Shown piece after piece: positions 17,261 to 25,549 of a DNA stretch of 41,835 nt. Every line of letters starts with the position of its first letter. Position 1 is the first letter of the stretch. The stretch is from Paracoccus shanxieyensis (lineage in GTDB: Bacteria; Pseudomonadota; Alphaproteobacteria; Rhodobacterales; Rhodobacteraceae): contig NZ_WMII01000024.1 of assembly GCF_009711265.1 (NCBI RefSeq), positions 1 to 41,835 on the forward strand. Direction: 5' to 3'. Under the pieces are notes generated by a model, which was given only the letters and a program-made list of their open reading frames with translations, had not been told where the DNA came from and did not search any database. Position numbers and translations under genes: made by a program.

Positions 17261-18055
17261 ATGGCCGATGACATTCAGGACAGCTCCTTTGATGCGACCG
17301 AACGCTATCGCGCGCCGGCCTTGGACAAGGGGCTTGATATCCTTGAGGTCTTGTCCGAACAGGCGCGCGGCCTGACCCGGACCGAGATCGTCAAGGCACT
17401 GGGCCTCAGCCCATCTCAGATCTATCGCATGCTGGAACGGCTGGTGGCGCGCGGCTATGTCACCCGAATCGAAGGCGGCGACCGCTATGCGCTGACGATG
17501 AAGCTGTTCCTGCTGGGAACGCAGCACCCGCCGGTGCGGCGGTTGGTCGCACAGGCCCAGCCGTTGATGGACGACTTTGCGCGGGCGCTGCGCCAGTCCT
17601 GCCATCTGATCGTGCCGGAAGCCGGGGCGGGCGTCGTGATCGCGCAGGCCAGCCCGATGGGACATTGGGAATTCCGCGCGCGGATCGGCGGGCAGGTGCA
17701 ATTGTTCAGCACCGGGTCGGGAATGACGCTGTTGGCCTTTCAGCACCCCGACCGCGCCCAGCAGACGCTGGGTGGCTGGGGTGTCAGCGATGCCGCAGCA
17801 AAGCTGGCGCGGATCGCCGAGCATCTGCAACAGGTGCGCGCCCAGGGCTGGCGCGCCGAGCCGTCGGGCCAACTGGTCGGCGTCACCGATATCAGCGTCC
17901 CCCTGCTGGGGCCGGGCGGCGATGCGGTGGCGGTGCTGACCTGCGCCTATATCGAACATCCCGATGAACTGGGCCACGACAGCCGCACCGAGGCGCTGGC
18001 CGCCTTGGCGGATGTGGCGCGGCAGCTTTCCCTGTCGATCCAGCAGCCCGGATGA
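17261..18055 (+). CDS. IclR-family transcriptional regulator of the fucose operon
   Basis: The 264-residue protein has an N-terminal IclR winged helix (ALDKGLDILEVLSEQARGLT, then LGLSPSQIYRMLERLVARGY, residues about 20-75) and a C-terminal IclR effector domain (about 90-260) ending in AALADVARQLSLSIQQ. The ATG at 17261 follows GGAGGG at a good distance; the open frame extends far upstream but only by chance. It is divergent from the fucose operon and separated from it by a gap holding a conspicuous direct repeat. L-fucose, its lactone or 2-keto-3-deoxy-L-fuconate are natural candidate effectors. Confidence 0.9.
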   Translation: MADDIQDSSFDATERYRAPALDKGLDILEVLSEQARGLTRTEIVKALGLSPSQIYRMLERLVARGYVTRIEGGDRYALTMKLFLLGTQHPPVRRLVAQAQPLMDDFARALRQSCHLIVPEAGAGVVIAQASPMGHWEFRARIGGQVQLFSTGSGMTLLAFQHPDRAQQTLGGWGVSDAAAKLARIAEHLQQVRAQGWRAEPSGQLVGVTDISVPLLGPGGDAVAVLTCAYIEHPDELGHDSRTEALAALADVARQLSLSIQQPG

Positions 18056-18121
18056 TGCGCGCGGGCTTGGCAATAGCCGCGCGACGGGACATAACTCAGG
18101 CACAAGCCCGACAGTGACGAC

Positions 18122-18607
18122 ATGGCCAAAGAGATCGAACGCAAGTTTCTGGTAGCTAACGATTTATGGCGCATCGAAGTCCAGCGAACCGTGCGATTGC
18201 GCGACGGATTGCTGGCCTTTTCCGATGGCCGGAAAGTCCGCATCCGGTTTTACGATGACCGGGCCACCCTGACCGTCAAAGGCCGCCGAAAAGGCATCAG
18301 CCGGGACGAGTTCGAATATGACATCCCCTCATGCGATGGTCTGGTCCTGCTGGCGGATCATTGTGACGGCGAGGTGCTGGAAAAAAGCCGTCATCACATC
18401 CAGTTCGGCGGGCATGAATGGATCGTGGACGAATATCACGGCATCCTTGCCGGCATGTTGCTGGCTGAAATCGAGATCCCGACCGAATGCACCCGATTCA
18501 TGCACCCACCATGGCTGGGCCCCGAGGTGACGGGCAAGCAGAAATACCGCCAGACCAACCTGATCAAGGCCTATGCGCAGGCCAGATCGTCGCAGGCCGA
18601 CGGCTAG
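18122..18607 (+). CDS. CYTH domain protein (probable inorganic triphosphatase)
   Basis: The 161-residue protein starts MAKEIERKFLV, which contains the ExExK signature (Glu4, Glu6, Lys8) of the CYTH triphosphate tunnel metalloenzymes. Further charged residues, RKVRIRFY, TLTVKGRRKG and EIEIPTE, line the tunnel strands. Single-domain bacterial CYTH proteins of this size are usually tripolyphosphatases with divalent-metal dependence. It sits alone between the IclR gene (66 bp upstream) and a convergent gene whose stop is two bases away. No physiological link to its neighbours is visible. Confidence 0.87.
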   Translation: MAKEIERKFLVANDLWRIEVQRTVRLRDGLLAFSDGRKVRIRFYDDRATLTVKGRRKGISRDEFEYDIPSCDGLVLLADHCDGEVLEKSRHHIQFGGHEWIVDEYHGILAGMLLAEIEIPTECTRFMHPPWLGPEVTGKQKYRQTNLIKAYAQARSSQADG

Positions 18608-18609
18608 GG

Positions 18610-19176
18610 TCAGGGCGTCAGATCGTCCGGTCGGTCGATGTCGCGCAGCACGGCAGGCGGCAGGTCCAGACGGTTCGCCTTCGGGATGTCGCGCAGCAGG
18701 CTGCCCGCGCCCCGGTCGCCCTGCAAGGTCTCAAGCCGGTCGAACCATGTCGCGGGAAACAGCGCGGGCGGCATGGGCTGCCCCGCCGATTGCGCGCAGG
18801 CCGCATCATCGCCCGCAAAGGCCAGCAGGCGGTCGATGTCATCGCCGCGCAGGAACGGCATATCGCCCAGCAGCACCAACAGACGCGCGGGGCGGGCTTG
18901 GCGCAGATGCCGCAGCCCCAGCAGCAGGCTGTCCGATTGCGGCCCGCCTTCGGGCACGGCCAGCACCTCCATCCCCTGCGCCCGCGCAAGATCTGCAACC
19001 TGCGACGTGGACACGACGGCCAGCCGCTGCGCGATGCCGGGCCGGTCGGTCAGGCGAAACGACGCCTCGGCCATGGGGCGGCCCTGCACCAAGGCCAGCA
19101 GTTTGTCGGCAGATCCGAACCGGCGCGAGGCCCCGGCCGCCAGCACAAGGGCAGCCGTCGCGCGTTCAGCGTTCAA
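18610..19176 (-). CDS. MobA-like NTP transferase
   Basis: The 188-residue protein has the MobA-like nucleotidyltransferase fold: LVLAAGASRRFGSADKLL near the N-terminus binds the nucleotide, and LLGDMPFLRGDD carries the metal-binding aspartate. Relatives (MocA/YgfJ type) transfer CMP or GMP to molybdopterin, often for xanthine-dehydrogenase-family enzymes; no such enzyme lies in the window. The start appears to be TTG at 19176, overlapping the TGA of the response regulator gene, with GGGGACCGG upstream. This links it to the two-component operon, an unusual pairing whose meaning is unclear. Confidence 0.78.
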   Translation of the reverse strand: MNAERATAALVLAAGASRRFGSADKLLALVQGRPMAEASFRLTDRPGIAQRLAVVSTSQVADLARAQGMEVLAVPEGGPQSDSLLLGLRHLRQARPARLLVLLGDMPFLRGDDIDRLLAFAGDDAACAQSAGQPMPPALFPATWFDRLETLQGDRGAGSLLRDIPKANRLDLPPAVLRDIDRPDDLTP

Positions 19177-19526
19177 ACCCGGTCCCCGGTCAGGTCCCGC
19201 AGCATCAGCGCGATCTGATAGGCGTCATAGGGCTTTTGCACCACGGGCAGATCGCGATAGCCGTCGGTCAGCCCGTCCCGGCCATAGCCGGTCGCGAAAA
19301 AGAACGGGATGCCGCGATCCAGCAGCCGGTCGGCAATGGGAAAGGACTGCTTGCCCGCCAGATTCAGGTCCAAAATGGCAAGGTCGAAATCATCGCGCAG
19401 CGCGGCATCCAGCGCCGGTTCAAGCCGCATGACCGGGCCGACGGGCTGATGGCCCAGATCGCTGACAATGTCCTGAAGCATCATCGCGATCAGCATTTCG
19501 TCTTCAACGATCAGAATGCGTGCCAT
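19173..19526 (-). CDS. Single-domain response regulator, FAT-GUY type
   Basis: This 117-residue protein is a receiver domain with no output domain. It has the acidic pair Glu8-Asp9, phospho-acceptor Asp53 (ILDLNL), Thr79 and Lys98. The sequence IPFFFATGYG followed by PVVQKPY is the FAT-GUY signature of alphaproteobacterial single-domain regulators, some of which feed the PhyR general stress response. The ATG at 19526 starts at the canonical MARILIVEDE; a GTG three codons upstream is possible. It overlaps the HWE kinase gene by 23 bp, so the two are almost certainly cognate partners. Confidence 0.88.
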   Translation of the reverse strand: MARILIVEDEMLIAMMLQDIVSDLGHQPVGPVMRLEPALDAALRDDFDLAILDLNLAGKQSFPIADRLLDRGIPFFFATGYGRDGLTDGYRDLPVVQKPYDAYQIALMLRDLTGDRV

Positions 19527-21021
19527 CGGCCTCACCGCGATAAAGGGGTTTGTCGCTGACCGCCGCGACCGGGCTTTCCAGCACGAAGACCGTTCCGGTG
19601 GGCCGGTGGTCGATATGGGCCGCGCCCTGCAATTCCTGCGGCAAGACCTCGAGGATCAGGCGCGAGCCAAAACCCGTGCGGCTGGCGGGGGTGACCGGCG
19701 GGCCGCCGGTTTCGGCCCATTCCAGCCGGAAGATGTCGCGGTCATCAACGCGCCAACGGATGCTGACCTGACCCTCGGGCGCGGACAGCGCGCCGTGCTG
19801 CGAGGCGTTCGTTCCCAGTTCGTGGACCGCAAGCGCCACCGCCAGCGCGGCACGTGGGCCAAGGCGCAGATCCGGCCCGTCGATGCGGAACGCGTCGCCC
19901 CGATCGCGAAACGCGCTGGTGGCGCTGTCGATGATGCTGCGCAGATCCGCGCCGTCCCAGTTTTCCTGCGTCAGCACGTCATGCGCCCGCGACAACGCCA
20001 GAATCCGCGCATTGATCGACCGCAATGCCTCATCCTTCGAGGACGCCCCGCGCAGCGTCTGGCCCACGATCGACTGGATCGAGGCCAGCGTGTTTTTGAC
20101 CCGGTGATTCAGCTCATTGATCAGAAAACGCTGGTGGCTTTCGGCGCGTACCCGTTCCGTCACGTCCGAGCCCTGCACGAAAATATGCGTGACCGCGCCG
20201 GAATCGTCGCGGATCGGCTGATACACGAAATCCAGAAACCGCTGCTCCAGCGGCGCGTCGGGCGAGCGGTTCAGAAAGACCGGCTCGGACATGCGCTTGA
20301 CGGTCTCGCCGGTGGAAAACACATGATCCAGCAGCAGGACATAGCCCTGCCGGGCCACTTCCGGCAGCGCGACATCGACCCGCTGGCCGATGACATCGCG
20401 CCCGCCGATCAGCCGGCGGTATTCGGGGTTCATCAGTTCAAAGCGATGATCCGCCCCGCTCAGCATCGCCATGAAGGTCGGCGCCTGCGAAAACATGCTT
20501 TGCAGGCGCTGGAATTCCTGACGGTTGCGCCGTTCCGCCAGCACGCGTTCGGTGGTCTCGACGACGATGGCGATGACGCCCGCAGGCTTGCCCTGTTCGT
20601 CGGCCACGGGGGAATAGTCCAGATTCATCCAGACCTGTTCCGGATAGCCCTTGCGATACAGCGTCAGTTCCTGATCGCGATAGGCCAGCGTGCCGCCAGC
20701 CAGTCCCACCCGCATCACATGATCGTTGAAATCCGCAACCTCGCGCCAGCCCTCGCGCACGTTCGAGCCCAGAATCTGCGGATGGCGATGCCCGGCGAAA
20801 ACCGAATAGGCATCGTTATAGATCATCACGCCACGCTCTCCCCACAGCATGACAATGGGAACGGGGGAATGCAGCAGCAGCGCGGTGGCGGTTTTCAGGC
20901 ATTGCGGCCATGTCTCGACCCGGCCAAGCGCGGTCTGCGACCAGTCAAAGTCACGGATCAGACCGGCAACCGCACCGTCGTGACCCAGAAACGCAAATGG
21001 CGCGGCAGCATCGCTGGTCAC
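19504..21021 (-). CDS. PAS-domain HWE-family sensor histidine kinase
   Basis: The 505-residue protein has two PAS-type sensor regions (about 45-160 and 170-290) and no transmembrane helix, so it senses a cytoplasmic signal. The dimerisation helix carries the phospho-acceptor His306 in ELNHRVKNTLASIQSIV. The ATPase domain has HELGTNASQHGAL (Asn405), LEWAETGG, which supplies the W-x-E of the HWE class, and TGFGSRLI. The start is GTG at 21021, with AGGA eight bases upstream. It overlaps a FAT-GUY response regulator gene. HWE kinases with such partners often take part in light, oxygen or stress sensing; the PAS ligand is unknown. Confidence 0.9.
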   Translation of the reverse strand: MTSDAAAPFAFLGHDGAVAGLIRDFDWSQTALGRVETWPQCLKTATALLLHSPVPIVMLWGERGVMIYNDAYSVFAGHRHPQILGSNVREGWREVADFNDHVMRVGLAGGTLAYRDQELTLYRKGYPEQVWMNLDYSPVADEQGKPAGVIAIVVETTERVLAERRNRQEFQRLQSMFSQAPTFMAMLSGADHRFELMNPEYRRLIGGRDVIGQRVDVALPEVARQGYVLLLDHVFSTGETVKRMSEPVFLNRSPDAPLEQRFLDFVYQPIRDDSGAVTHIFVQGSDVTERVRAESHQRFLINELNHRVKNTLASIQSIVGQTLRGASSKDEALRSINARILALSRAHDVLTQENWDGADLRSIIDSATSAFRDRGDAFRIDGPDLRLGPRAALAVALAVHELGTNASQHGALSAPEGQVSIRWRVDDRDIFRLEWAETGGPPVTPASRTGFGSRLILEVLPQELQGAAHIDHRPTGTVFVLESPVAAVSDKPLYRGEADGTHSDR

Positions 21022-21105
21022 ACTGATATCCTATGCGCGAAAGATCGCAGAAACGCATCACATCCGGACCTGCCGCGGGGTCAATCCCGTCCAGATCGCA
21101 AGCCC

Positions 21106-21130
21106 AACTTTCACGCCGCGAATCCGTTCC
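21106..21130 (-). promoter_or_regulatory. Possible EcfG-like promoter of the HWE kinase gene
   Basis: Read on the minus strand, GGAAC (21130-21126) is followed after 16 bases by AGTT (21109-21106). This fits the general-stress sigma EcfG pattern GGAAC-N16/17-CGTT except for one base, and lies about 85 bases from the GTG start. It agrees with the kinase and FAT-GUY pair, but one short degenerate match is weak evidence. Confidence 0.3.
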
Positions 21131-21230
21131 GCAAGTCTTTGCAGACCGCTGATCTGCGGGCAGTTGCCGCATAACACCACCGCCTGTTAGACTTGGTGCA
21201 ACAAAAAACACGGAACGAGCAGGACAGGCC

Positions 21231-21731
21231 ATGAAAATCCCCAAGACGCGGCTGGCGTTATGCCTTGCGCTTGCTGCATCGACATTGACGGGCTGCGGCG
21301 TCGGATCGCGTCACAGCGAATTGGAATGCATGGAGCGGGCGATGTATTTCGAATCCAACCGCTCCAGCCGGGACGGCATGGTCGCGGTGGGCAGCGTGGT
21401 GATGAACCGCGTGCAATCCGGGCAATATCCGCGTTCGGTCTGCGGCGTCGTGGGGCAGAAAAACCAGTTCGCACCCGGCGTGATGCGCAAGAAGATGAAC
21501 GACCGCTCGGTGCCCATGGTGCGCGAGGCGGCGCGGTCGGTGATGCGCGGAGAACGCCATCCGCTGATCGGCAATGCGATGTTCTTTCACGTCGCCTCGG
21601 CCCGCTTTCCCTATGACAACATGCACTATGTCCTGACCACGGGCGGCAATGCGTTTTACGAAAAGCGCAAAAGCCATCTTGTGACGCGCCCGGTCCCGCC
21701 ACCCGCCATCGAAGGCATCACGCGCCGTTAG
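21231..21731 (+). CDS. SleB/CwlJ-type cell wall hydrolase lipoprotein
   Basis: The 166-residue protein begins with a lipoprotein signal peptide ending in the lipobox LTGC (Cys near residue 22), so it is probably anchored in the outer membrane. The remainder is a Hydrolase_2 (SleB) domain: ECMERAMYFESN contains the likely catalytic Glu, followed by VGSVVMNRVQSGQYP, VCGVVGQKNQFAPG and NAMFFHVA. Family members cleave peptidoglycan glycan strands. It is a single gene with AGGACAGG before the ATG, a divergent two-component operon upstream and a strong hairpin just after the stop. Confidence 0.9.
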   Translation: MKIPKTRLALCLALAASTLTGCGVGSRHSELECMERAMYFESNRSSRDGMVAVGSVVMNRVQSGQYPRSVCGVVGQKNQFAPGVMRKKMNDRSVPMVREAARSVMRGERHPLIGNAMFFHVASARFPYDNMHYVLTTGGNAFYEKRKSHLVTRPVPPPAIEGITRR

Positions 21732-21747
21732 GGCGCGGCATGCAGAA

Positions 21748-21777
21748 GGCCGCTGGCGGGCATCCCCGCCAGCGGCC
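21748..21777. terminator. Bidirectional terminator hairpin between convergent genes
   Basis: GGCCGCTGGCGGG (21748-21760) pairs perfectly with CCCGCCAGCGGCC (21765-21777) across a four-base loop. The hairpin lies between the SleB-type gene and the convergent lactate permease gene, and it is the strongest stem in the window. There is no clear T-tract on either side, as is common in GC-rich genomes. Confidence 0.8.
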
Positions 21778-21801
21778 ATGTTGCCCCGCGTCAGACGCGG
21801 C

Positions 21802-23568
21802 TCAGTTCGCGGTGACGACCTGCGGCTGGCCCCGGCTGCGCGACATCACGGCAATGACCGCTGCCGCCCAGATCACCGCCGCAATCCACCACATGACATT
21901 GCCGCTGAGCAGGCCAAGGCCGATCAGCCCGCCCTGAATGCAGTAATAGGCCATGGGGATCAGCGTCTTGCGGATGATCGCGCCTTCGCGGTCGGCCAGA
22001 CCCACCGTTGCCGATGCGGCGACCACGTTATGCACGCAGATCATGTTGCCCGCAGCGCCACCGATGGCCTGCAAGGCAACCACCGTGCCCGCGCCCGCCG
22101 CGCCCAGACCGATGCTTTCCCCGGTCGAGAACTGGAACAGCGAAAACATCATGTTGCTGACGGTGTTCGATCCGGCGACAAAGGCCCCCATCGCACCGAT
22201 CCATGGCGCAAACATCGGCCATGCCTGACCCACGGCGGCAGAGACGCCCTCGGCCAGAATGATCGGCATGCTGGCCAGACTGTCCGAGGCCGAGTTCAGA
22301 AACACCTGCACCATCGGAACGGCCAGCAGCAGCGCCGGGGCCGCAGCCATCATCGTCGTTCCCGACGATTTCATCGCCCGGCCAAAATCGCGCCCCTTCA
22401 TCCCGTGATAGAAGAAGGTGAACAGCGATGCCAGAATCAGGATCGTGCCCGGCAGATACAGCATCTGCGCGCGCGCATTGATCCCCGAGCCGAACAGGTT
22501 GTCAAAGGCCAGCGTCATCTCGGGCGAGGTCAGGAAGGCTTTCAGCGGCCCGATGGTCCGCGTCGCGATCAGCAGCAGCACGACCACGATATAGGGCATC
22601 CACGCCTTCAGCAGCGGCATGACCGGCTTGTCGGCATGGTGATCCTCGGTGCTGTCCAGCGTGCCGACCCAGCTTGCATCCCATTGCTTGCGGGGCGGGA
22701 AGTCAAAGACCTCGGCCGGGATGAACAGGCCGCGTCTGGCGGCGGGCACCACGATCAGCAGGCCGATGATGCCACCCAGCAGCGACGGGAATTCCGGCCC
22801 AAGGATATTGGCGATGATCCAGTAGGGCACGGTGAAGGCCAGACCGGCGAACAGCGCGAATTTCCAGATGCGGAAGCCTTCGGCAAAGGATCGGTTGGCG
22901 CCAAAGAACCGCGTCAGCATGCCCACAAGGATCAGCGGGATCAGGAAGCCCACAAGCCCGTGGATCGTGGCGACCTTGACCGCGACCTCGAACAGGTAAT
23001 CGGAAAAGGCCATGGGCGCGATGGTCGTGTCGACGATCTGCTGCCCCGAAAGGCCGGTATTCACCCCCACAAGGATCGGCGTCCCCACGGCTCCGAATGA
23101 CACCGGCGTGGACTGGATGATCAGCGTGACCATGACCGCAGCCATGGCGGGAAAGCCCACCGCAACCAGCAGCGGCGCGGCGATGGCTGCGGGCGTGCCA
23201 AAGCCCGATGCGCCCTCGATCAGCGACCCGAAGAGCCACGCAATGATGATCGCCTGCACCCGCCGGTCGGGCGAGATCGAGGTGAAGCCGTTGCGGATGG
23301 ATTTGATGCCGCCACTTTCCTCCAAAGTATACAGCAGCAGGATCGCACCAAAGACGATGTAAAGCAGCGTTCCGGCGGTGACGATCCCGTTGACCGTCGC
23401 CCCCAGAACCTTGTTCAGTTCGGTCCCCCAGACCAGCAGCGCGGTCGCGACCGTCACCACATAGGCCACAAGCATTGAAAACTTGGCCGAACGCGCCAGA
23501 ACCACCAGCAGCACAAACACTGTGGCGATGGGCAACGTGGCCAGCAGAAACGTGATTGCTCCAGCCAT
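21802..23568 (-). CDS. L-lactate permease (LctP/LldP family)
   Basis: The 588-residue integral membrane protein has about 13-14 hydrophobic helices and motifs typical of the LctP family, including FGSLIEGASGFGTPAAIAAPLL, SFGAVGTPILVGVNTG and, near the end, GNMICVHNVVAASATVGL. It imports lactate, and in some members glycolate, with protons across the inner membrane. The gene lies 39 bp downstream of a D-lactate dehydrogenase gene on the same strand, so uptake and oxidation are probably co-expressed from the promoter next to the LldR-like regulator. Confidence 0.92.
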   Translation of the reverse strand: MAGAITFLLATLPIATVFVLLVVLARSAKFSMLVAYVVTVATALLVWGTELNKVLGATVNGIVTAGTLLYIVFGAILLLYTLEESGGIKSIRNGFTSISPDRRVQAIIIAWLFGSLIEGASGFGTPAAIAAPLLVAVGFPAMAAVMVTLIIQSTPVSFGAVGTPILVGVNTGLSGQQIVDTTIAPMAFSDYLFEVAVKVATIHGLVGFLIPLILVGMLTRFFGANRSFAEGFRIWKFALFAGLAFTVPYWIIANILGPEFPSLLGGIIGLLIVVPAARRGLFIPAEVFDFPPRKQWDASWVGTLDSTEDHHADKPVMPLLKAWMPYIVVVLLLIATRTIGPLKAFLTSPEMTLAFDNLFGSGINARAQMLYLPGTILILASLFTFFYHGMKGRDFGRAMKSSGTTMMAAAPALLLAVPMVQVFLNSASDSLASMPIILAEGVSAAVGQAWPMFAPWIGAMGAFVAGSNTVSNMMFSLFQFSTGESIGLGAAGAGTVVALQAIGGAAGNMICVHNVVAASATVGLADREGAIIRKTLIPMAYYCIQGGLIGLGLLSGNVMWWIAAVIWAAAVIAVMSRSRGQPQVVTAN

Positions 23569-23607
23569 CTTTCCTCCTCAGATGGGCGGCGGTGCCGCCG
23601 GTTGCAG

Positions 23608-25338
23608 TCAGTCGTGCAAAACGGGGTGCGCATCCCAATGCGCGCATTTCGAGGTCTGCCCGATACCGGGGTTCAAGCTGTTGGTCGGATCTATCGCGCG
23701 ATAGAATTCCGCCAGTCCGGGCTTGGCGTGATACAGATGGCCGACATTGTGTTCGGCCGGATATTCGGCGCCGCGATCGTCCAGCAGGCGCCACATCTGA
23801 TGTTCCAGCGCCAGACAGTCATGGCCTTTCTTCACGACGTAATCCTGATGAAAGACGTGACAGAAGAAATGCCCGTAATACAGCTTGCTGACGATCTTTG
23901 CGTCCATCTCGGGCGGCAGCGTTTCCACCCAGTCGCGGTCATCCCGGCGCAGGGCGATGTCCAGCGCCACGATATCCTCGACCTCGCGGGCATGGATGGC
24001 GCGGTATCGGATGGCCGCGCCCGCCACGGCGAAGCGGTGCAGAAAGGCGGCTTTACCTTCGGCCGGGGTGCATTCGAACATGTCGCCACTGGCCGAGGGG
24101 AACAGGCCCGACAGATAGGCCCGCGCCTCGGCCACGCCCGCGCCGCCCATGCGCAGCATCAGATGATGTTCATAGCGGTCGCGAAACGCGTTCATGCGCT
24201 GGGGCAGATGGTTCGGAAACAGCCGCGCCACGCCTTGCGCCAGCCGGTCCGACAGCGTGCTGCCCAGCCCCAGCCGTTCCGTGACCGCATCCATCCGCGC
24301 CTTGGCGTTGAAAAAGGCGGGCATCCGGTCGGTCCCGGCCTTCTGGATGAACAGGAACGTGTCCTTGCCATAGGTCGCGGCCACGTCATAGGCCTCGCGG
24401 TGGATATATTCCCCGGCGATGGGCAGGCTTTCAAACCGGCTCAGCATATGGCGGCGGATCCGGGTCAGCTCGGCCGGATCGTTGGTGCCGATATAGAAGA
24501 CGGCGGTTTCCGTCTCGGCCTCGAACGTGTCCAGACGCACGGCGAATACCGCAAGCTTGCCCGCGCAGCCCGCGCTTTCATGCAGGCGGCGCGGATCGGC
24601 GTTGAACCGGGCCGGCGTGGCGGCGTCCACATCGCGCACATGATCGGCATATTCGCGGTCCGAGGCCCATGCATCGGTCGGCGCAGGTTCGGGCAGATCG
24701 CCGCGTTCCACGCGGTCCAGAATGGTTTCGGGGTCGCAGCCCAGATCCACACCCAGATGATTGACCAGCGCCACCGTGCCATCCGGGCCCACCTGCGCAA
24801 ACAGCGTCATCTCGGTATAGGCCGGGCCGCGCCGGATCAGCGCACCGCCCGAATTGTTGCACACGCCCCCCAGAACCGAGGCGCCGATGCAGCTTGAACC
24901 GATCACGGAATGCGGCTCGCGCCCCAAGGGACGCAGGCGCTTTTCCAGCACATCCAGCGTGGCACCGGGCAGGCAGACGACCTGCCGTCCCTGATCGACC
25001 AGATGCACGCCCTTCAGCCGCATCACGTTGATCAAGACGATCGGGCGGTCGTAATCGTCCCCCCACGGGGTCGAGCCGCCGGTCAGCCCGGTATTCGCCG
25101 CCTGCAGGATCACGGCGCAGCCCGCCGCGATGGCTGCGTTCAGCACGCGCCACATCTCGACCAGCGATCCGGGGCGCACGACCGCCACCACCGCACCGCC
25201 GCCATAGCGGAAGCCTTTGGTGAAGCGCCGGGTCGCCCGCGCGGAAGTCAAGACTTGCGCCGCGCCGGTTATGCCGCAAAGCTGTTCCAGCAATGCTTCG
25301 CGCATCACCGGGCGTTTTGCGGTTTCCGCATCTGGCAT
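23608..25338 (-). CDS. dld: Quinone-dependent D-lactate dehydrogenase (Dld type)
   Basis: The 576-residue flavoprotein is close in length to E. coli Dld (571). The FAD-binding PCMH domain spans roughly residues 30-215 and contains AANTGLTGGSTPWG and IGASVLGGVCNNSGGALIRRG. The C-terminal part has the membrane-binding and cap features of Dld, such as KGHDCLALEHQMW and GAEYPAEHNVGHLY, and ends in SLNPGIGQTSK. It oxidises D-lactate to pyruvate and passes electrons to the quinone pool. The ATG at 25338 was selected because GGGGGA lies upstream and family members start near here; a longer reading runs into the operator region. Confidence 0.93.
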   Translation of the reverse strand: MPDAETAKRPVMREALLEQLCGITGAAQVLTSARATRRFTKGFRYGGGAVVAVVRPGSLVEMWRVLNAAIAAGCAVILQAANTGLTGGSTPWGDDYDRPIVLINVMRLKGVHLVDQGRQVVCLPGATLDVLEKRLRPLGREPHSVIGSSCIGASVLGGVCNNSGGALIRRGPAYTEMTLFAQVGPDGTVALVNHLGVDLGCDPETILDRVERGDLPEPAPTDAWASDREYADHVRDVDAATPARFNADPRRLHESAGCAGKLAVFAVRLDTFEAETETAVFYIGTNDPAELTRIRRHMLSRFESLPIAGEYIHREAYDVAATYGKDTFLFIQKAGTDRMPAFFNAKARMDAVTERLGLGSTLSDRLAQGVARLFPNHLPQRMNAFRDRYEHHLMLRMGGAGVAEARAYLSGLFPSASGDMFECTPAEGKAAFLHRFAVAGAAIRYRAIHAREVEDIVALDIALRRDDRDWVETLPPEMDAKIVSKLYYGHFFCHVFHQDYVVKKGHDCLALEHQMWRLLDDRGAEYPAEHNVGHLYHAKPGLAEFYRAIDPTNSLNPGIGQTSKCAHWDAHPVLHD

Positions 25339-25436
25339 GTCTGTCCCCCGCTGATGCGGCCCCGGCATATGTCGGCCAAACGCGACACCCTTGCCGGACG
25401 CATGAATGTAAATTGAAATGACCTCTCCCATCGGCA

Positions 25437-25455
25437 TGGTAAATTATTTTTACCA
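25437..25455. promoter_or_regulatory. LldR-type operator: TGGTAAA-N5-TTTACCA
   Basis: A perfect 7-bp inverted repeat, TGGTAAA and TTTACCA around five bases, lies in the 211-bp divergent gap between dld and the GntR gene. It resembles the TGGT-N-ACCA cores bound by FadR/LldR-class GntR proteins. Its position is about 100 bp from each start codon, suited to control of both directions. Confidence 0.72.
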
Positions 25456-25549
25456 AACCTGTCAAACGGCAAACGGATTGAACCATTCCGGCACTGTCGC
25501 TAGGTTGGGTGTCCGGGCCAATACCCATCCGCGAACGGAAGGCAGCGCT

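Noticed and set aside
18058..18095. Possible terminator hairpin after the IclR gene
   Set aside because: The stem needs a bulge and has no T-tract; pairing is no better than expected by chance in this GC-rich DNA.
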